Origin: Kiloniellaceae bacterium
Lineage (GTDB): Bacteria; Pseudomonadota; Alphaproteobacteria; Kiloniellales; J153
Direction: 5' to 3'
Assembly: GCA_021776095.1 (NCBI GenBank)
Contig: JAJFGO010000053.1
Span: 1-64,000, forward strand
DNA: 64,000 nt
Shown here: piece by piece, positions 1-7,855 of the stretch
Layout: each line of letters starts with the position of its first letter
Position numbering within the stretch: position 1 is the first letter of the stretch
Made by a program: the position numbers and the translations under genes
Notes under the pieces: generated by a model
The model's database searches: none
What the model saw: only the letters and a program-made list of their open reading frames with translations
Told to the model about the DNA's origin: nothing

Positions 1-1428
1 ATGTTTGCGCTGAAAGAGAGATCGATTGGCTATGCCGGTCAGAATGTCGAATTGCGCGAGCGCGGCCAGCTCTTCCTGGGCGCGCTTACGTTCGGTGATA
101 TCGACGAAGACGTAAACTTTGCGCGCCGCCTTACCCGCGTCTGCCGCAAGATGCGAAACGGAAACTTGAACGGGAATGGAGGACCCGCGCGCGGTCGTCA
201 GCGCGACCTCCATGGTGCCTTCGCGGTTCTGGGCCGTGTCTTCGCCGCATTCCGTCAGGCCCTGTACGATGGAAAAGACGTTGCGCTGCTTTAGCTCGTC
301 GATGGACCACCCCGTCGCGTCGGTTGCGGCCCAGTTCGCCAAATGTATCAAGCCTTCGGTATCCGTGACGATCAGGATTTCGCTGATTGAGTTGAACACG
401 CCGTTGAAATAATTGCGCGACGTTGTCGTGGATTGAAGGGTCTCCAGCATTTGGTTCAGCGACTGGGACAGGCCGTGAAATTCAGCGGAACCGAAAGACG
501 CGATCCGGTATCCCAGGCCGCCCGCTTCGCCGACCTTATCAATCTCCGCGACAAAACGGCCCAGCGGCTTGGTCGCAAAATATGCGGTCGCCGCGATCCC
601 GGCGACGATCGCCGAAAAACTAAAGAAGAGCGCCACAACCAGGAAACGATGGAGCCGTTTGGCCGGCGCGAAGGCGATCGCTTCGCGTTGCCGTACGGTC
701 GAACGCAGGTTTGGAAAATCCGGCACGGCCGCCTCCGCTCTCACCCATTCCGCGGCATCGTCGTTGCCGCTCGACAGGTCCGAGTTGCCGCTCCGATCGA
801 AGGCGATGTGAAGGCGTTCATTGTCCCGACCCCAAACTTCGACCACGTGCGAGGCAGAGAACAGATCGAGAAAGGACCAAAAGCTAACCGAAAACAGCTC
901 CATGACCATGGCGCCATCGGGCTGTTGAAACTGCCAGACCGGGACAGCGATAAGCAGAACGTCCCGCGAGAACACAATGACGTTCTCCCCGGCCATGACT
1001 TTCTCGACCCATGGCTCGTCCTTGTAGCTTCGGCCAGGCCCGTTGGACTCGATGCGGCGCCCCCGATAATCGGTCAGGGTCACCCGAGCGTCGAAGGTGC
1101 CTGGCAGGCGAAGCGTTCTGAAAAACGTTGGCAGGTAGTTATGCCGGTCCTCGACATCCACCAGGGCATTTATGATGAAATCGTTGCCGGCCAGGCTGGT
1201 CAGCGCATCGATCGTGCTGGTTAATTTGGCGCTGGTTGCCTTGGCGATTTCGTTGGCTTCGTTCTCAAGGCCCTGTTCCAGCTGGTCTGAGACGGTTCGT
1301 GTCGCCTCGTTCGAGGCGAGCAGCCAAATGCTGAGTAAGACCAGAACCGTAAAAGGAAGCACGCGCAAAAGCACACCCGGCAGCAATCGCGCCGGCTTCG
1401 CAGCCTTGCCCATGCCCATAGCCGGCAT
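1..1428 (-). CDS. Membrane-bound PAS-GGDEF sensor protein (probable diguanylate cyclase), 3' end beyond the window
   Basis: The minus strand stays open for 476 codons from an ATG at 1428 to the left edge, so the C-terminus is missing. Visible parts in order: a transmembrane helix at about residues 19-38, a periplasmic sensor region of about 220 residues, a second helix at about 262-284, a HAMP-like linker, a PAS domain ending in DITERKRAQEEL, and the first residues of a GGDEF domain (FDILTGIANR). This is the usual layout of an inner-membrane cyclic-di-GMP sensor. The catalytic GGDEF motif itself lies outside, so cyclase activity cannot be confirmed, and an EAL domain could follow. The start codon touches the stop codon of the upstream binding-protein gene, so the two are probably translated together. 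Later ATGs at 1419 and 1413 are alternative starts. Confidence 0.85.
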   Translation of the reverse strand, partial: MPAMGMGKAAKPARLLPGVLLRVLPFTVLVLLSIWLLASNEATRTVSDQLEQGLENEANEIAKATSAKLTSTIDALTSLAGNDFIINALVDVEDRHNYLPTFFRTLRLPGTFDARVTLTDYRGRRIESNGPGRSYKDEPWVEKVMAGENVIVFSRDVLLIAVPVWQFQQPDGAMVMELFSVSFWSFLDLFSASHVVEVWGRDNERLHIAFDRSGNSDLSSGNDDAAEWVRAEAAVPDFPNLRSTVRQREAIAFAPAKRLHRFLVVALFFSFSAIVAGIAATAYFATKPLGRFVAEIDKVGEAGGLGYRIASFGSAEFHGLSQSLNQMLETLQSTTTSRNYFNGVFNSISEILIVTDTEGLIHLANWAATDATGWSIDELKQRNVFSIVQGLTECGEDTAQNREGTMEVALTTARGSSIPVQVSVSHLAADAGKAARKVYVFVDITERKRAQEELAALAQFDILTGIANRSLFQRKH

Positions 1429-2640
1429 TTAGCCGTCCGCTGGCGTCATGGGAAGTATGGCGCCGTTCGGACCGAAGCGGCACAGGATAAAGAGGCTGGC
1501 GTCAAGCGCGTCGTGACGTTCGTTCGTGAAAGGCGGCCGGTATCGCCGCATGACGCCGTCGTATGTCTTCAGCGATTCCATCGCATCGCGGACTCGGTTC
1601 CGATCGGTGCTGCCTGCTTTCTCGATCGCCATCGCCAGCAGGTGAACGAGATCGTAGGCATGGGCGACGGCGCCGGGAACCGGTACCGATTCGCGTGTTC
1701 CGCAATCCTCAAACTTGGCGCAATAGGCCTCGAATAATTGATCGGCCCGTTTGGCTATGGGGGGGCGAAGAAAGGAAAAAGTCTGCAGGAAACTCAAGTC
1801 GACCGCCGGCAATACGTCGGCGGTCATGTCATAGAACTCGCCGAGAGAAATGCCCCAGTGCGAGATTATCGGCGTGCGTTCCGCCGGATTTTGCCGCGCC
1901 ATGCTGCGGACAGCGACGGCACCATCCCTGGGGTTCGCGACCAGCATGACCACATCGGCGCCCTTTTCGACAAGTCGATCGATCTGCGCCGACATATCGG
2001 CCTCGCTGGTATTGAACCACTCGACGCCGGCGGGCTTCATTCCAAGGTCTTTGAGGGCTCCGGTCATGGCCTTCTCGTTGGAGCGGCCCCAAGAGGTGTT
2101 CCAAAGCAACAACCCGGGCCGCTTGAAACCGCGGTCGATGGCCGTGCGGATCAGGAAAGGGCCGACCATGTAGTCTGGAGCGGAAATTCTGAAGACGAAG
2201 TTCGGCGAATGCCCGTTCTTGACGAGCTTCGTTCCGGCCGCCCAGGGTATAAGATACGGGATACCGTGCCGATGAACCGCGTCCAGTTGTGCGATCGCGG
2301 TCGGTGTGTGGGCGCCGCCGATGACGGCGACGACGCCTTCGGTCTGCGCAAATTCCTCGAGGAAGTCCACGCCGCGCGCAGGGTTTGATCTGTGATCGCG
2401 AATCAGCAGCTGGAGCGGCCGACCCAGAACGCCCCCGGCCCGGTTTATTTCCGCCATGGCCAAGACCACGCCACGGCGAAAGGATTCGCCGGCCTGCCGC
2501 GTGCTGGCAGATAGGTCGGCATTCAGGCCGACGACGATAGGGGCGGCGGTGCTCGCCGCCAGCGCCTGCGACGCGACCGACGCCGCCATCCCAAAGGCTA
2601 GTGCGACGCAGACACGCTGAAATGTTCGGCCGTTGGCCAT
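1429..2640 (-). CDS. ABC-type periplasmic substrate-binding protein (Leu/Ile/Val-binding family)
   Basis: The 403-residue protein begins with a Sec signal peptide (cleavage probable after ALA near residue 29) and then a full type-I periplasmic binding fold. Typical features are the opening VVGLNADLSASTRQAGESF, a GVLGRPLQL strand and the AVIGGAHTPTAIA segment. Family members deliver branched-chain amino acids, amides or related ligands to ABC permeases. No permease or ATPase gene is next to it. Its stop codon instead abuts the start of a membrane GGDEF sensor, so it may present its ligand to that sensor rather than to a transporter; this is inference. An AT-rich stretch upstream probably holds its promoter. 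Confidence 0.85.
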   Translation of the reverse strand: MANGRTFQRVCVALAFGMAASVASQALAASTAAPIVVGLNADLSASTRQAGESFRRGVVLAMAEINRAGGVLGRPLQLLIRDHRSNPARGVDFLEEFAQTEGVVAVIGGAHTPTAIAQLDAVHRHGIPYLIPWAAGTKLVKNGHSPNFVFRISAPDYMVGPFLIRTAIDRGFKRPGLLLWNTSWGRSNEKAMTGALKDLGMKPAGVEWFNTSEADMSAQIDRLVEKGADVVMLVANPRDGAVAVRSMARQNPAERTPIISHWGISLGEFYDMTADVLPAVDLSFLQTFSFLRPPIAKRADQLFEAYCAKFEDCGTRESVPVPGAVAHAYDLVHLLAMAIEKAGSTDRNRVRDAMESLKTYDGVMRRYRPPFTNERHDALDASLFILCRFGPNGAILPMTPADG

Positions 2641-2919
2641 GGAGCCTCCGTAGCTGTCTTTCCGCTTTAATATGCATACAAATTATATTATAAATACTTA
2701 ATAAAACACAATCTATATTGTTGTTATTATCGTGCGCACCAAATAGATAGGATTTATCTGGTATTTTATGCTTTTTCACTGTGTGGTTACTTTAGTGTAA
2801 CTTTAGACAGCAGGCGTGATCGGGGGACCGGCCCATGCAAATGCAGGCGAATCGCGAGGGCGGGAGGCCGAAAAACGAGACGAGACGCGACGCGGCGCTT
2901 GAGCCCGGCTCAACAGCCC
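2641..2919. other. AT-rich intergenic region
   Basis: No gene is seen in these 279 bases. About 2665-2800 is strikingly AT-rich compared with the GC-rich genome, which fits a regulatory region for the minus-strand binding-protein gene. Confidence 0.6.
2682..2711 (-). promoter_or_regulatory. Possible sigma70-type promoter for the binding protein and GGDEF sensor pair
   Basis: On the minus strand TTGTGT (2711-2706) is followed after 18 bases by TATAAT (2687-2682). An overlapping second TATAAT lies at 2692-2687. The setting is very AT-rich, so a chance match is possible. Confidence 0.35.
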
Positions 2920-4173
2920 CTAGACCGATGGTTCCTCGGTCGGGCGCGGCGCCAATTCGGCGGTGTGGGGCGCCTGGGCACTGATCGGCTGATAGGGTTC
3001 GATATCCGCCTCGGGCACCGGTTCGCGCCGGGTCAGCCGGTAGGCGACGAAGGCGGCATACAAGGCCGCGATCCCCATGGCCACGAACATGAAGGCGCGC
3101 GGTCCGACGACTTGGGTCAAGGCGGTCGCCACGCCCGGCAGCACGAAGCCCGAGACCGACCAGGCCACCAGCAAGGTGCTGGACAGCGACACGTAGTACT
3201 GCGGCTCGGCGCGGTCGTTGGCATGGGCATTGGCGACCGCATAGATCGATTCCGTGGCGCCGCTCCAAATGGCGAACACCAGGATCAGCCACAGCAAGCT
3301 CGCCCCGGTCATCTGTGTGGCGAGGGCCGCGCTGATGATCACGATCGCCGAGGCGGCGATCAGGACATAGCGCCGGTCGGTGCGGTCGGAGATCGCGCCA
3401 AGCGGATACTGAACCCCAATCATGCCGAACTGCATGACAAATAGAAGAAGGGCGATATCGTCTTTGGCGTAGCCTTCGGTCGCCGCATAGATCGGCGCGA
3501 AACCCTGGACCAGCATGGTCAGCCCGCCGACCGCAAGCAGCCCGACGAGCCCGACCGGCGAAATGCGCCACACCGCGCGGATCGCGACGGATACGCTTTC
3601 CGGCGGCGGCGGCGTTCTGAGCCGGGTCAAGCCGACCGGCAGGATCGCAATGGTGGCGAAGAAGATGGCGAGGAGCGGCGCCTGCAAACCCTCTAGCGAT
3701 ACGAATTTCAGCAGAAAGGAACCGGCGCCTATGGCGACCACATAGGTCATATAAAACGTGGCGATGACCTTGCCGCGCCATTCGTTGCCGCAGGCATCGT
3801 TCAGCCAGCTTTGGCCAACGATAAACAGGCCGGCCATGGCGAAGCCGTATAGCACCCGCGACAACATCCAGAGAACCGGTTCGGTCCCCAGGGCGACGAG
3901 CAGGACCGACAAGATGATGATGGCCGCCAGGGTCGCGAACACCCGGGCGTGCCCGACCCGCCGCACCAAGAGGCCGGTGAGCAGGCAACCGGCCAAGCCA
4001 CCGGCGGCCATGACCGTCAGCATGGTCCCGGCGACCCAGGGCGCGAAACCCTCGAACGCGAGCTTCAGGGGGATGTAGGCGAACATGACGCCGTTACCCA
4101 CGGCCAACAGACCCATGGACAAAATGATGCTGGTGACCGCGAAGGGGGGCGATGAAACCTTCATCTCGCTCAA
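2920..4173 (-). CDS. MFS transporter
   Basis: This 417-residue protein has twelve predicted membrane helices in two halves. The first loop carries a signature like GLLVRRVGHARVFA, and the loop opening the second half carries GAISDRTDRRYVL, both typical of the major facilitator superfamily. It resembles the YcaD/UMF-like group of putative efflux or sugar transporters, but the substrate cannot be read from the sequence. The C-terminal 35 residues are a hydrophilic Pro/Glu-rich tail. It is transcribed alone, with gaps of about 115 bases to ftsY and 279 bases to the next gene. Confidence 0.85.
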   Translation of the reverse strand: MSEMKVSSPPFAVTSIILSMGLLAVGNGVMFAYIPLKLAFEGFAPWVAGTMLTVMAAGGLAGCLLTGLLVRRVGHARVFATLAAIIILSVLLVALGTEPVLWMLSRVLYGFAMAGLFIVGQSWLNDACGNEWRGKVIATFYMTYVVAIGAGSFLLKFVSLEGLQAPLLAIFFATIAILPVGLTRLRTPPPPESVSVAIRAVWRISPVGLVGLLAVGGLTMLVQGFAPIYAATEGYAKDDIALLLFVMQFGMIGVQYPLGAISDRTDRRYVLIAASAIVIISAALATQMTGASLLWLILVFAIWSGATESIYAVANAHANDRAEPQYYVSLSSTLLVAWSVSGFVLPGVATALTQVVGPRAFMFVAMGIAALYAAFVAYRLTRREPVPEADIEPYQPISAQAPHTAELAPRPTEEPSV

Positions 4174-4288
4174 AACATGGCTCCTGTTCGGCCCGGCCTA
4201 GGACCGGAATTGCCATAGTCCGAGGGACGGCTACTTGCCCGCGAATGTAAAGAAAATTGTGCGCCGCTTGAGCCGATAAATTTTTGGC

Positions 4289-5227
4289 TTAAGCCTCGAT
4301 CCCCATGAGGGAATTGGCGAAATCTTGGGCCTTAAAGGGGCGCAAGTCCTCGGCGCTTTCGCCGACGCCGATGGCGTGGACCGGCAGGGCGAAGCGTTCG
4401 GCCAGCGCCACCAGAACCCCGCCGCGCGCGGTGCCGTCCAGTTTGGTCACCACCAGGCCGGTCACTTGCACCAACGCCTTGAAGGTCTCGACCTGGGCGT
4501 GGGCGTTCTGGCCCGTGGTGGCGTCGAGCACCAGCAGCACGTCGTGCGGCGCGCTGTCGTCCAGCTTCTTCAAGACCCGGCTGATCTTTTGCAAACCGGC
4601 CATGAGCTCGGCCCTGTTGTGCAGGCGCCCGGCGGTATCGATCAGCAGCACGTCGTCGCCCTCGCGCCGGGCGGTTTCCAGCGCGCCATAGGCCAGGCCG
4701 GCCGCGTCGGCGCCGGGCTTGCCGGCGACCACCGGGCAGCCGGTGCGTTCGCCCCAGAGCTGCAATTGCTCGATGGCGGCGGCGCGGAAGGTGTCGCCGG
4801 CGGCCAGGCGCACCTTCAGGCCCTGTTCGCGAAAGTGTTTGGCCAGCTTGCCGATGGTTGTGGTCTTGCCGCTGCCGTTGACGCCGACCACCAGCACCAC
4901 ATTGGGTTTGCGCGCCGGGTCGGGGCGTAGCGGTTTGGCGACCGGCTCCAGAATCGCCGCGATATCGGCGGCCAGGGCCTGGCGAACCTCCTGCGGCGAG
5001 ATGTCCTTGTCGAAGCGGGTCTTGGCCAGATCGGCGGTCAGGCGCGCGGCGGCCTGGACGCCGAGGTCGGCGGTGATCAGCAACTCCTCCAGGTCCTCCA
5101 GCGCGGCGGCGTCCAGCTTGCGCTGACTGAAGATGCCGGAGATGCCGTCGCCCAGCTTGGCGGAGGACCGCGACAGGCCCGCCTTTAGGCGGCCGAACCA
5201 GCCGGTCTTGGTGCCGGCCTCGCTCAT
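4289..5227 (-). CDS. ftsY: Signal recognition particle receptor FtsY
   Basis: FtsY is the membrane-associated GTPase that docks SRP-ribosome complexes at the SecYEG translocon. The 312-residue product has an N-terminal helical domain (about 1-100) and an NG GTPase domain with G1 GVNGSGKTT at 115-123, DTFRAAA at 145-151, DTAGR at 197-201 and TKLDG at 261-265. It lacks the long acidic A-domain of E. coli FtsY, as is common in alphaproteobacteria. The open frame extends upstream to 5539 but overlaps mtaB, and ATG 5227 (MSEAGT) overlaps the mtaB stop as ATGA. It is the last gene of dapF-mtaB-ftsY. Confidence 0.96.
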   Translation of the reverse strand: MSEAGTKTGWFGRLKAGLSRSSAKLGDGISGIFSQRKLDAAALEDLEELLITADLGVQAAARLTADLAKTRFDKDISPQEVRQALAADIAAILEPVAKPLRPDPARKPNVVLVVGVNGSGKTTTIGKLAKHFREQGLKVRLAAGDTFRAAAIEQLQLWGERTGCPVVAGKPGADAAGLAYGALETARREGDDVLLIDTAGRLHNRAELMAGLQKISRVLKKLDDSAPHDVLLVLDATTGQNAHAQVETFKALVQVTGLVVTKLDGTARGGVLVALAERFALPVHAIGVGESAEDLRPFKAQDFANSLMGIEA

Positions 5228-6516
5228 GCGGCGCGCACGCCGTGCAGGCGGTCCTGGCCCGCCTTGGCGATGCGCGCGGACACGATGTCCCCGGTGGCGC
5301 CGAAATCCAGCGTAACCGGCGCGAAGCGCTCGCAGCGGCCCTGGCCCGGCTTTTCGATCAGCACTTGGGTGCGCGTTCCAACTTGGGCCGCCAGGAAACG
5401 GCTCAGGGCGGCGGCGCCCAGGCCGCGCAAGGTCTTGGCCCGCGCCTTGCGCTCCGCCACCGGCACCTGGGGCATGCGCGCCGCCGGGGTGCCGGGCCGG
5501 GCCGAATAGGGAAAGACATGCAAATAGGTCAGATCGCAATCGGCGATCAGCGCGGCGGTGTTGGCGAACATCTCAGGGGTCTCGGTCGGGAAGCCGGCGA
5601 TGAGATCGGCGCCGAACACAACATCGGGGCGAAGCCGGCGCACGCGGTCGCACAGGGCCACCGCCTCGGCCCGGCCGTGGCGCCGCTTCATGCGCTTCAG
5701 GATCATGTCGTCGCCGGACTGCAGGGAGAGATGCAGGTGCGGCATGAGGCGCGGTTCCTCCGCCAGCAGGCGCAGCAGATCCTCGTCCAGCTCGATCACA
5801 TCGATGGAGGACAGGCGCAGGCGCTTCAAGTCCGGCACCAGGCGCAGCAGGCGGCGCGCCATCTGGCCCAGGCTGGGGGCGCCCGGCAGGTCGCCGCCGT
5901 AGGAGGTCAGGTCGACGCCGCAGAGCACGACCTCCGCCGTGCCGCCCGCGACCAGGGCGCGGACCTGGGCGACCACATCGCCCAGGGGGACCGAGCGGCT
6001 GTTACCCCGCCCAAAGGGGATGATGCAGAACGTGCAGCGGTGGTCGCAGCCTTGCTGGACCTGAACGAAGGCGCGGGTTCGCTCCGCGAAGCCCTGGATC
6101 AGGTGGGCGGCGGTCTCGCGGACGCCCATGATGTCGTCCACTTGGACCCGGGGGCCATCCACGTCCAAAAAACTTTCGGGCCGCAGCTTTTCCGCATTGC
6201 CCAGAACCCGGTCGACCTCCGGCATGGCGGCGTAGCGGGCCGGATCGATTTGCGCGGCGCAGCCGGTTACGATGAGGCGCGCCTCCGGATGCTCGCGCCG
6301 GGCCCGGCGGATAGTCTGGCGGGCCTGGCGCTCGGCCTCGGCGGTGACCGCGCAGGTGTTGACGATCACGCTGGGCGGCGCGCCGCGGCCCGCATCGGCG
6401 GCACGGGCGTGGTCGCGCATGACCTCCGACTCCCAGGCATTGAGGCGGCAGCCCAGGGTGATGACGGTGGGCTCGGGCGCGCTTGTGCCTCGGGCACTTG
6501 TGTCCTCGACACTCAT
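5224..6516 (-). CDS. mtaB: tRNA threonylcarbamoyladenosine (t6A37) methylthiotransferase MtaB
   Basis: MtaB converts t6A at position 37 of ANN-decoding tRNAs into ms2t6A. The 430-residue protein carries the N-terminal cluster cysteines at 23, 55 and 86, and the radical-SAM triad CDHRCTFC (Cys157, 161, 164). This is followed by a TIM-barrel region (LRLSSIDVIELDEDL, LHLSLQSGDD) and a C-terminal TRAM-like region. The start ATG 6516 overlaps the dapF stop as ATGA, and its own stop overlaps ftsY in the same way, so the three genes are translationally coupled. A longer in-frame extension to 6738 would lie inside dapF and is rejected. Confidence 0.93.
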   Translation of the reverse strand: MSVEDTSARGTSAPEPTVITLGCRLNAWESEVMRDHARAADAGRGAPPSVIVNTCAVTAEAERQARQTIRRARREHPEARLIVTGCAAQIDPARYAAMPEVDRVLGNAEKLRPESFLDVDGPRVQVDDIMGVRETAAHLIQGFAERTRAFVQVQQGCDHRCTFCIIPFGRGNSRSVPLGDVVAQVRALVAGGTAEVVLCGVDLTSYGGDLPGAPSLGQMARRLLRLVPDLKRLRLSSIDVIELDEDLLRLLAEEPRLMPHLHLSLQSGDDMILKRMKRRHGRAEAVALCDRVRRLRPDVVFGADLIAGFPTETPEMFANTAALIADCDLTYLHVFPYSARPGTPAARMPQVPVAERKARAKTLRGLGAAALSRFLAAQVGTRTQVLIEKPGQGRCERFAPVTLDFGATGDIVSARIAKAGQDRLHGVRAA

Positions 6517-7400
6517 GGCGCGTCCGCGAGCAGGGCCGGGTCGAGCACGCCGGTGAAGGCGGTCGCCACGGGCCCGGTCATGACCACGTGGTTGTCGTCG
6601 CGCCATTCGATCTCGATCGGCCCGCCGTCCAGATCCAGGGTGACCTTGCGCCCGGTCAGGCCGCGCCGGGCGGCGGCCACCGTGGCGGCGCAGGAGCCGC
6701 TGCCGCAGGCGAGCGTCAGGCCCGCGCTGCGCTCCCAAACCCGCAGGCGCAGGCGGTCTGGGCCCGTCACCTGGGCGACGCCGATGTTGGCCTGCTCGGG
6801 GAACAGGGGGTCGTGCTCCAGCTTGGGCCCCAGGCTTGCCATGTCGATGGCCGCGATGTCATCGACGAAAAAGGTCGCGTGCGGATTGCCCATGCCGGTG
6901 CCGACCCCGTCGCGCAAGGGCCCGGCGGTCAGATCCAGGTGCAGGGTATCCATCTCGCGCGCCAGGGGAATGTCGTGCCAGGCGGTTCGGGCCTCGCCCA
7001 TATCGACCGAGACGGGGCCTAGGCCCGGTGCGCCGCCACCCGCGGCCTCGGCGCCCCGCGTCTCGGCGCCTCGCGTCTCGGCGCGCAGGATACCGGCCAG
7101 GGTTTGCAGGGTCAGGGCCTTGGCCCCGGTTTCGGCCATGACCAGGGCGGCGGCGCAACGGGTGCCGTTGCCGCAGGCCTCCGCCTCGCGCCCGTCCACA
7201 TTGCGAAACCGCAGGAAGACATCGGCCGCGCCGTTGGGCGCCGGCTCCAGGATCACGATCTGATCGCAGCCCACGCCAAAGCGCCGGTCGGCGATCCGCC
7301 GCGCCGCCGCCACACTCGGCGTGAAAGGCTGCTCCCTCGCATCGACAATGACGAAGTCGTTGCCCAGGCCGTGCATCTTGATGAAAGGACGCGGTTCCAT
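6513..7400 (-). CDS. dapF: Diaminopimelate epimerase
   Basis: DapF interconverts LL- and meso-diaminopimelate for lysine and peptidoglycan synthesis. The 295-residue protein has the two catalytic cysteines in the expected settings, ACGNGTRC (Cys76) and ACGSGSC (Cys232), and the typical N-terminus FIKMHGLGNDFVIVD. Residues about 107-125 form an unusual low-complexity insertion with a tandem ETRGA unit followed by Ala/Gly. It is the first gene of the dapF-mtaB-ftsY operon. Confidence 0.95.
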   Translation of the reverse strand: MEPRPFIKMHGLGNDFVIVDAREQPFTPSVAAARRIADRRFGVGCDQIVILEPAPNGAADVFLRFRNVDGREAEACGNGTRCAAALVMAETGAKALTLQTLAGILRAETRGAETRGAEAAGGGAPGLGPVSVDMGEARTAWHDIPLAREMDTLHLDLTAGPLRDGVGTGMGNPHATFFVDDIAAIDMASLGPKLEHDPLFPEQANIGVAQVTGPDRLRLRVWERSAGLTLACGSGSCAATVAAARRGLTGRKVTLDLDGGPIEIEWRDDNHVVMTGPVATAFTGVLDPALLADAP

Positions 7401-7485
7401 GACCCCGGTTATATGGCCCCTGTGGGCGGAGTGTCCATGATTGTGGGCGGCGGGCGCCCGCGAGAGAGAGGGGTCTCAGCCAGCG

Positions 7486-7525
7486 CGTCATCCCGGCCGA
7501 GCGAATGCGAGAGCCGGGATCTTCG
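7486..7525. repeat. REP-like palindromic element, 'TCATCCCGG...CCGGGATC' type
   Basis: An imperfect palindrome in the gap upstream of dapF. The same motif recurs near 7737, 9459, 18419, 18799, 18861 and 25298. Confidence 0.75.
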
Positions 7526-7560
7526 GGGGGACGCCGGGCCAGCGCGCCCCCGTCCTTCGT

Positions 7561-7835
7561 CCCTCGACAAGCTCGGGATGAGGGCGCTAGGGCCAAAGCC
7601 TTCCCCTCATCCTGAGCCTGTCGAAGGATCGGCCAAAGCCAGGCGCGGAATTCGGGGCGCTAGGCAAGGCCCCCCTCACCCACCCACTGCTAGCGCGGCG
7701 AGCCGCGCCCTCCCCCTGAGGGTAAATGGGAGGTCGTCATCCCGGCCGAGCGAAGGCGAGAGCCGGGATCTTCGTGTGCTCCATGTGCCGAAGGTCCCGG
7801 ATAAGCGCTTTGGCGCTTTCCGGGATGACGGTCTT
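7561..7835. repeat. Long direct repeat, left copy
   Basis: About 275 bases match 9283-9557 in the same orientation with roughly 15 differences by eye. Inside are a 'CCTCATCCTGAGCCTGTCGAAGGAT' type element, a 'TCATCCCGG' REP palindrome and a terminal hairpin built on CCCGGATAAGCGC/GCGCTTTCCGGG. The two copies bracket the pentapeptide-repeat gene. Confidence 0.85.
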
Positions 7836-7855
7836 ATTGGTTGTGAGTCGGCGCC

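Noticed and set aside
1-1224. Plus-strand open frames at 1-294 and 433-1224
   Set aside because: The minus strand encodes a PAS-GGDEF sensor with recognisable domains; the plus frames are its antisense shadow and show no domain.
5242-7263. 673-codon plus-strand open frame opposite mtaB and dapF
   Set aside because: It is exactly antisense to two well-identified genes and its composition (Arg/Gly/Ala/His) is typical of GC-rich shadow frames.
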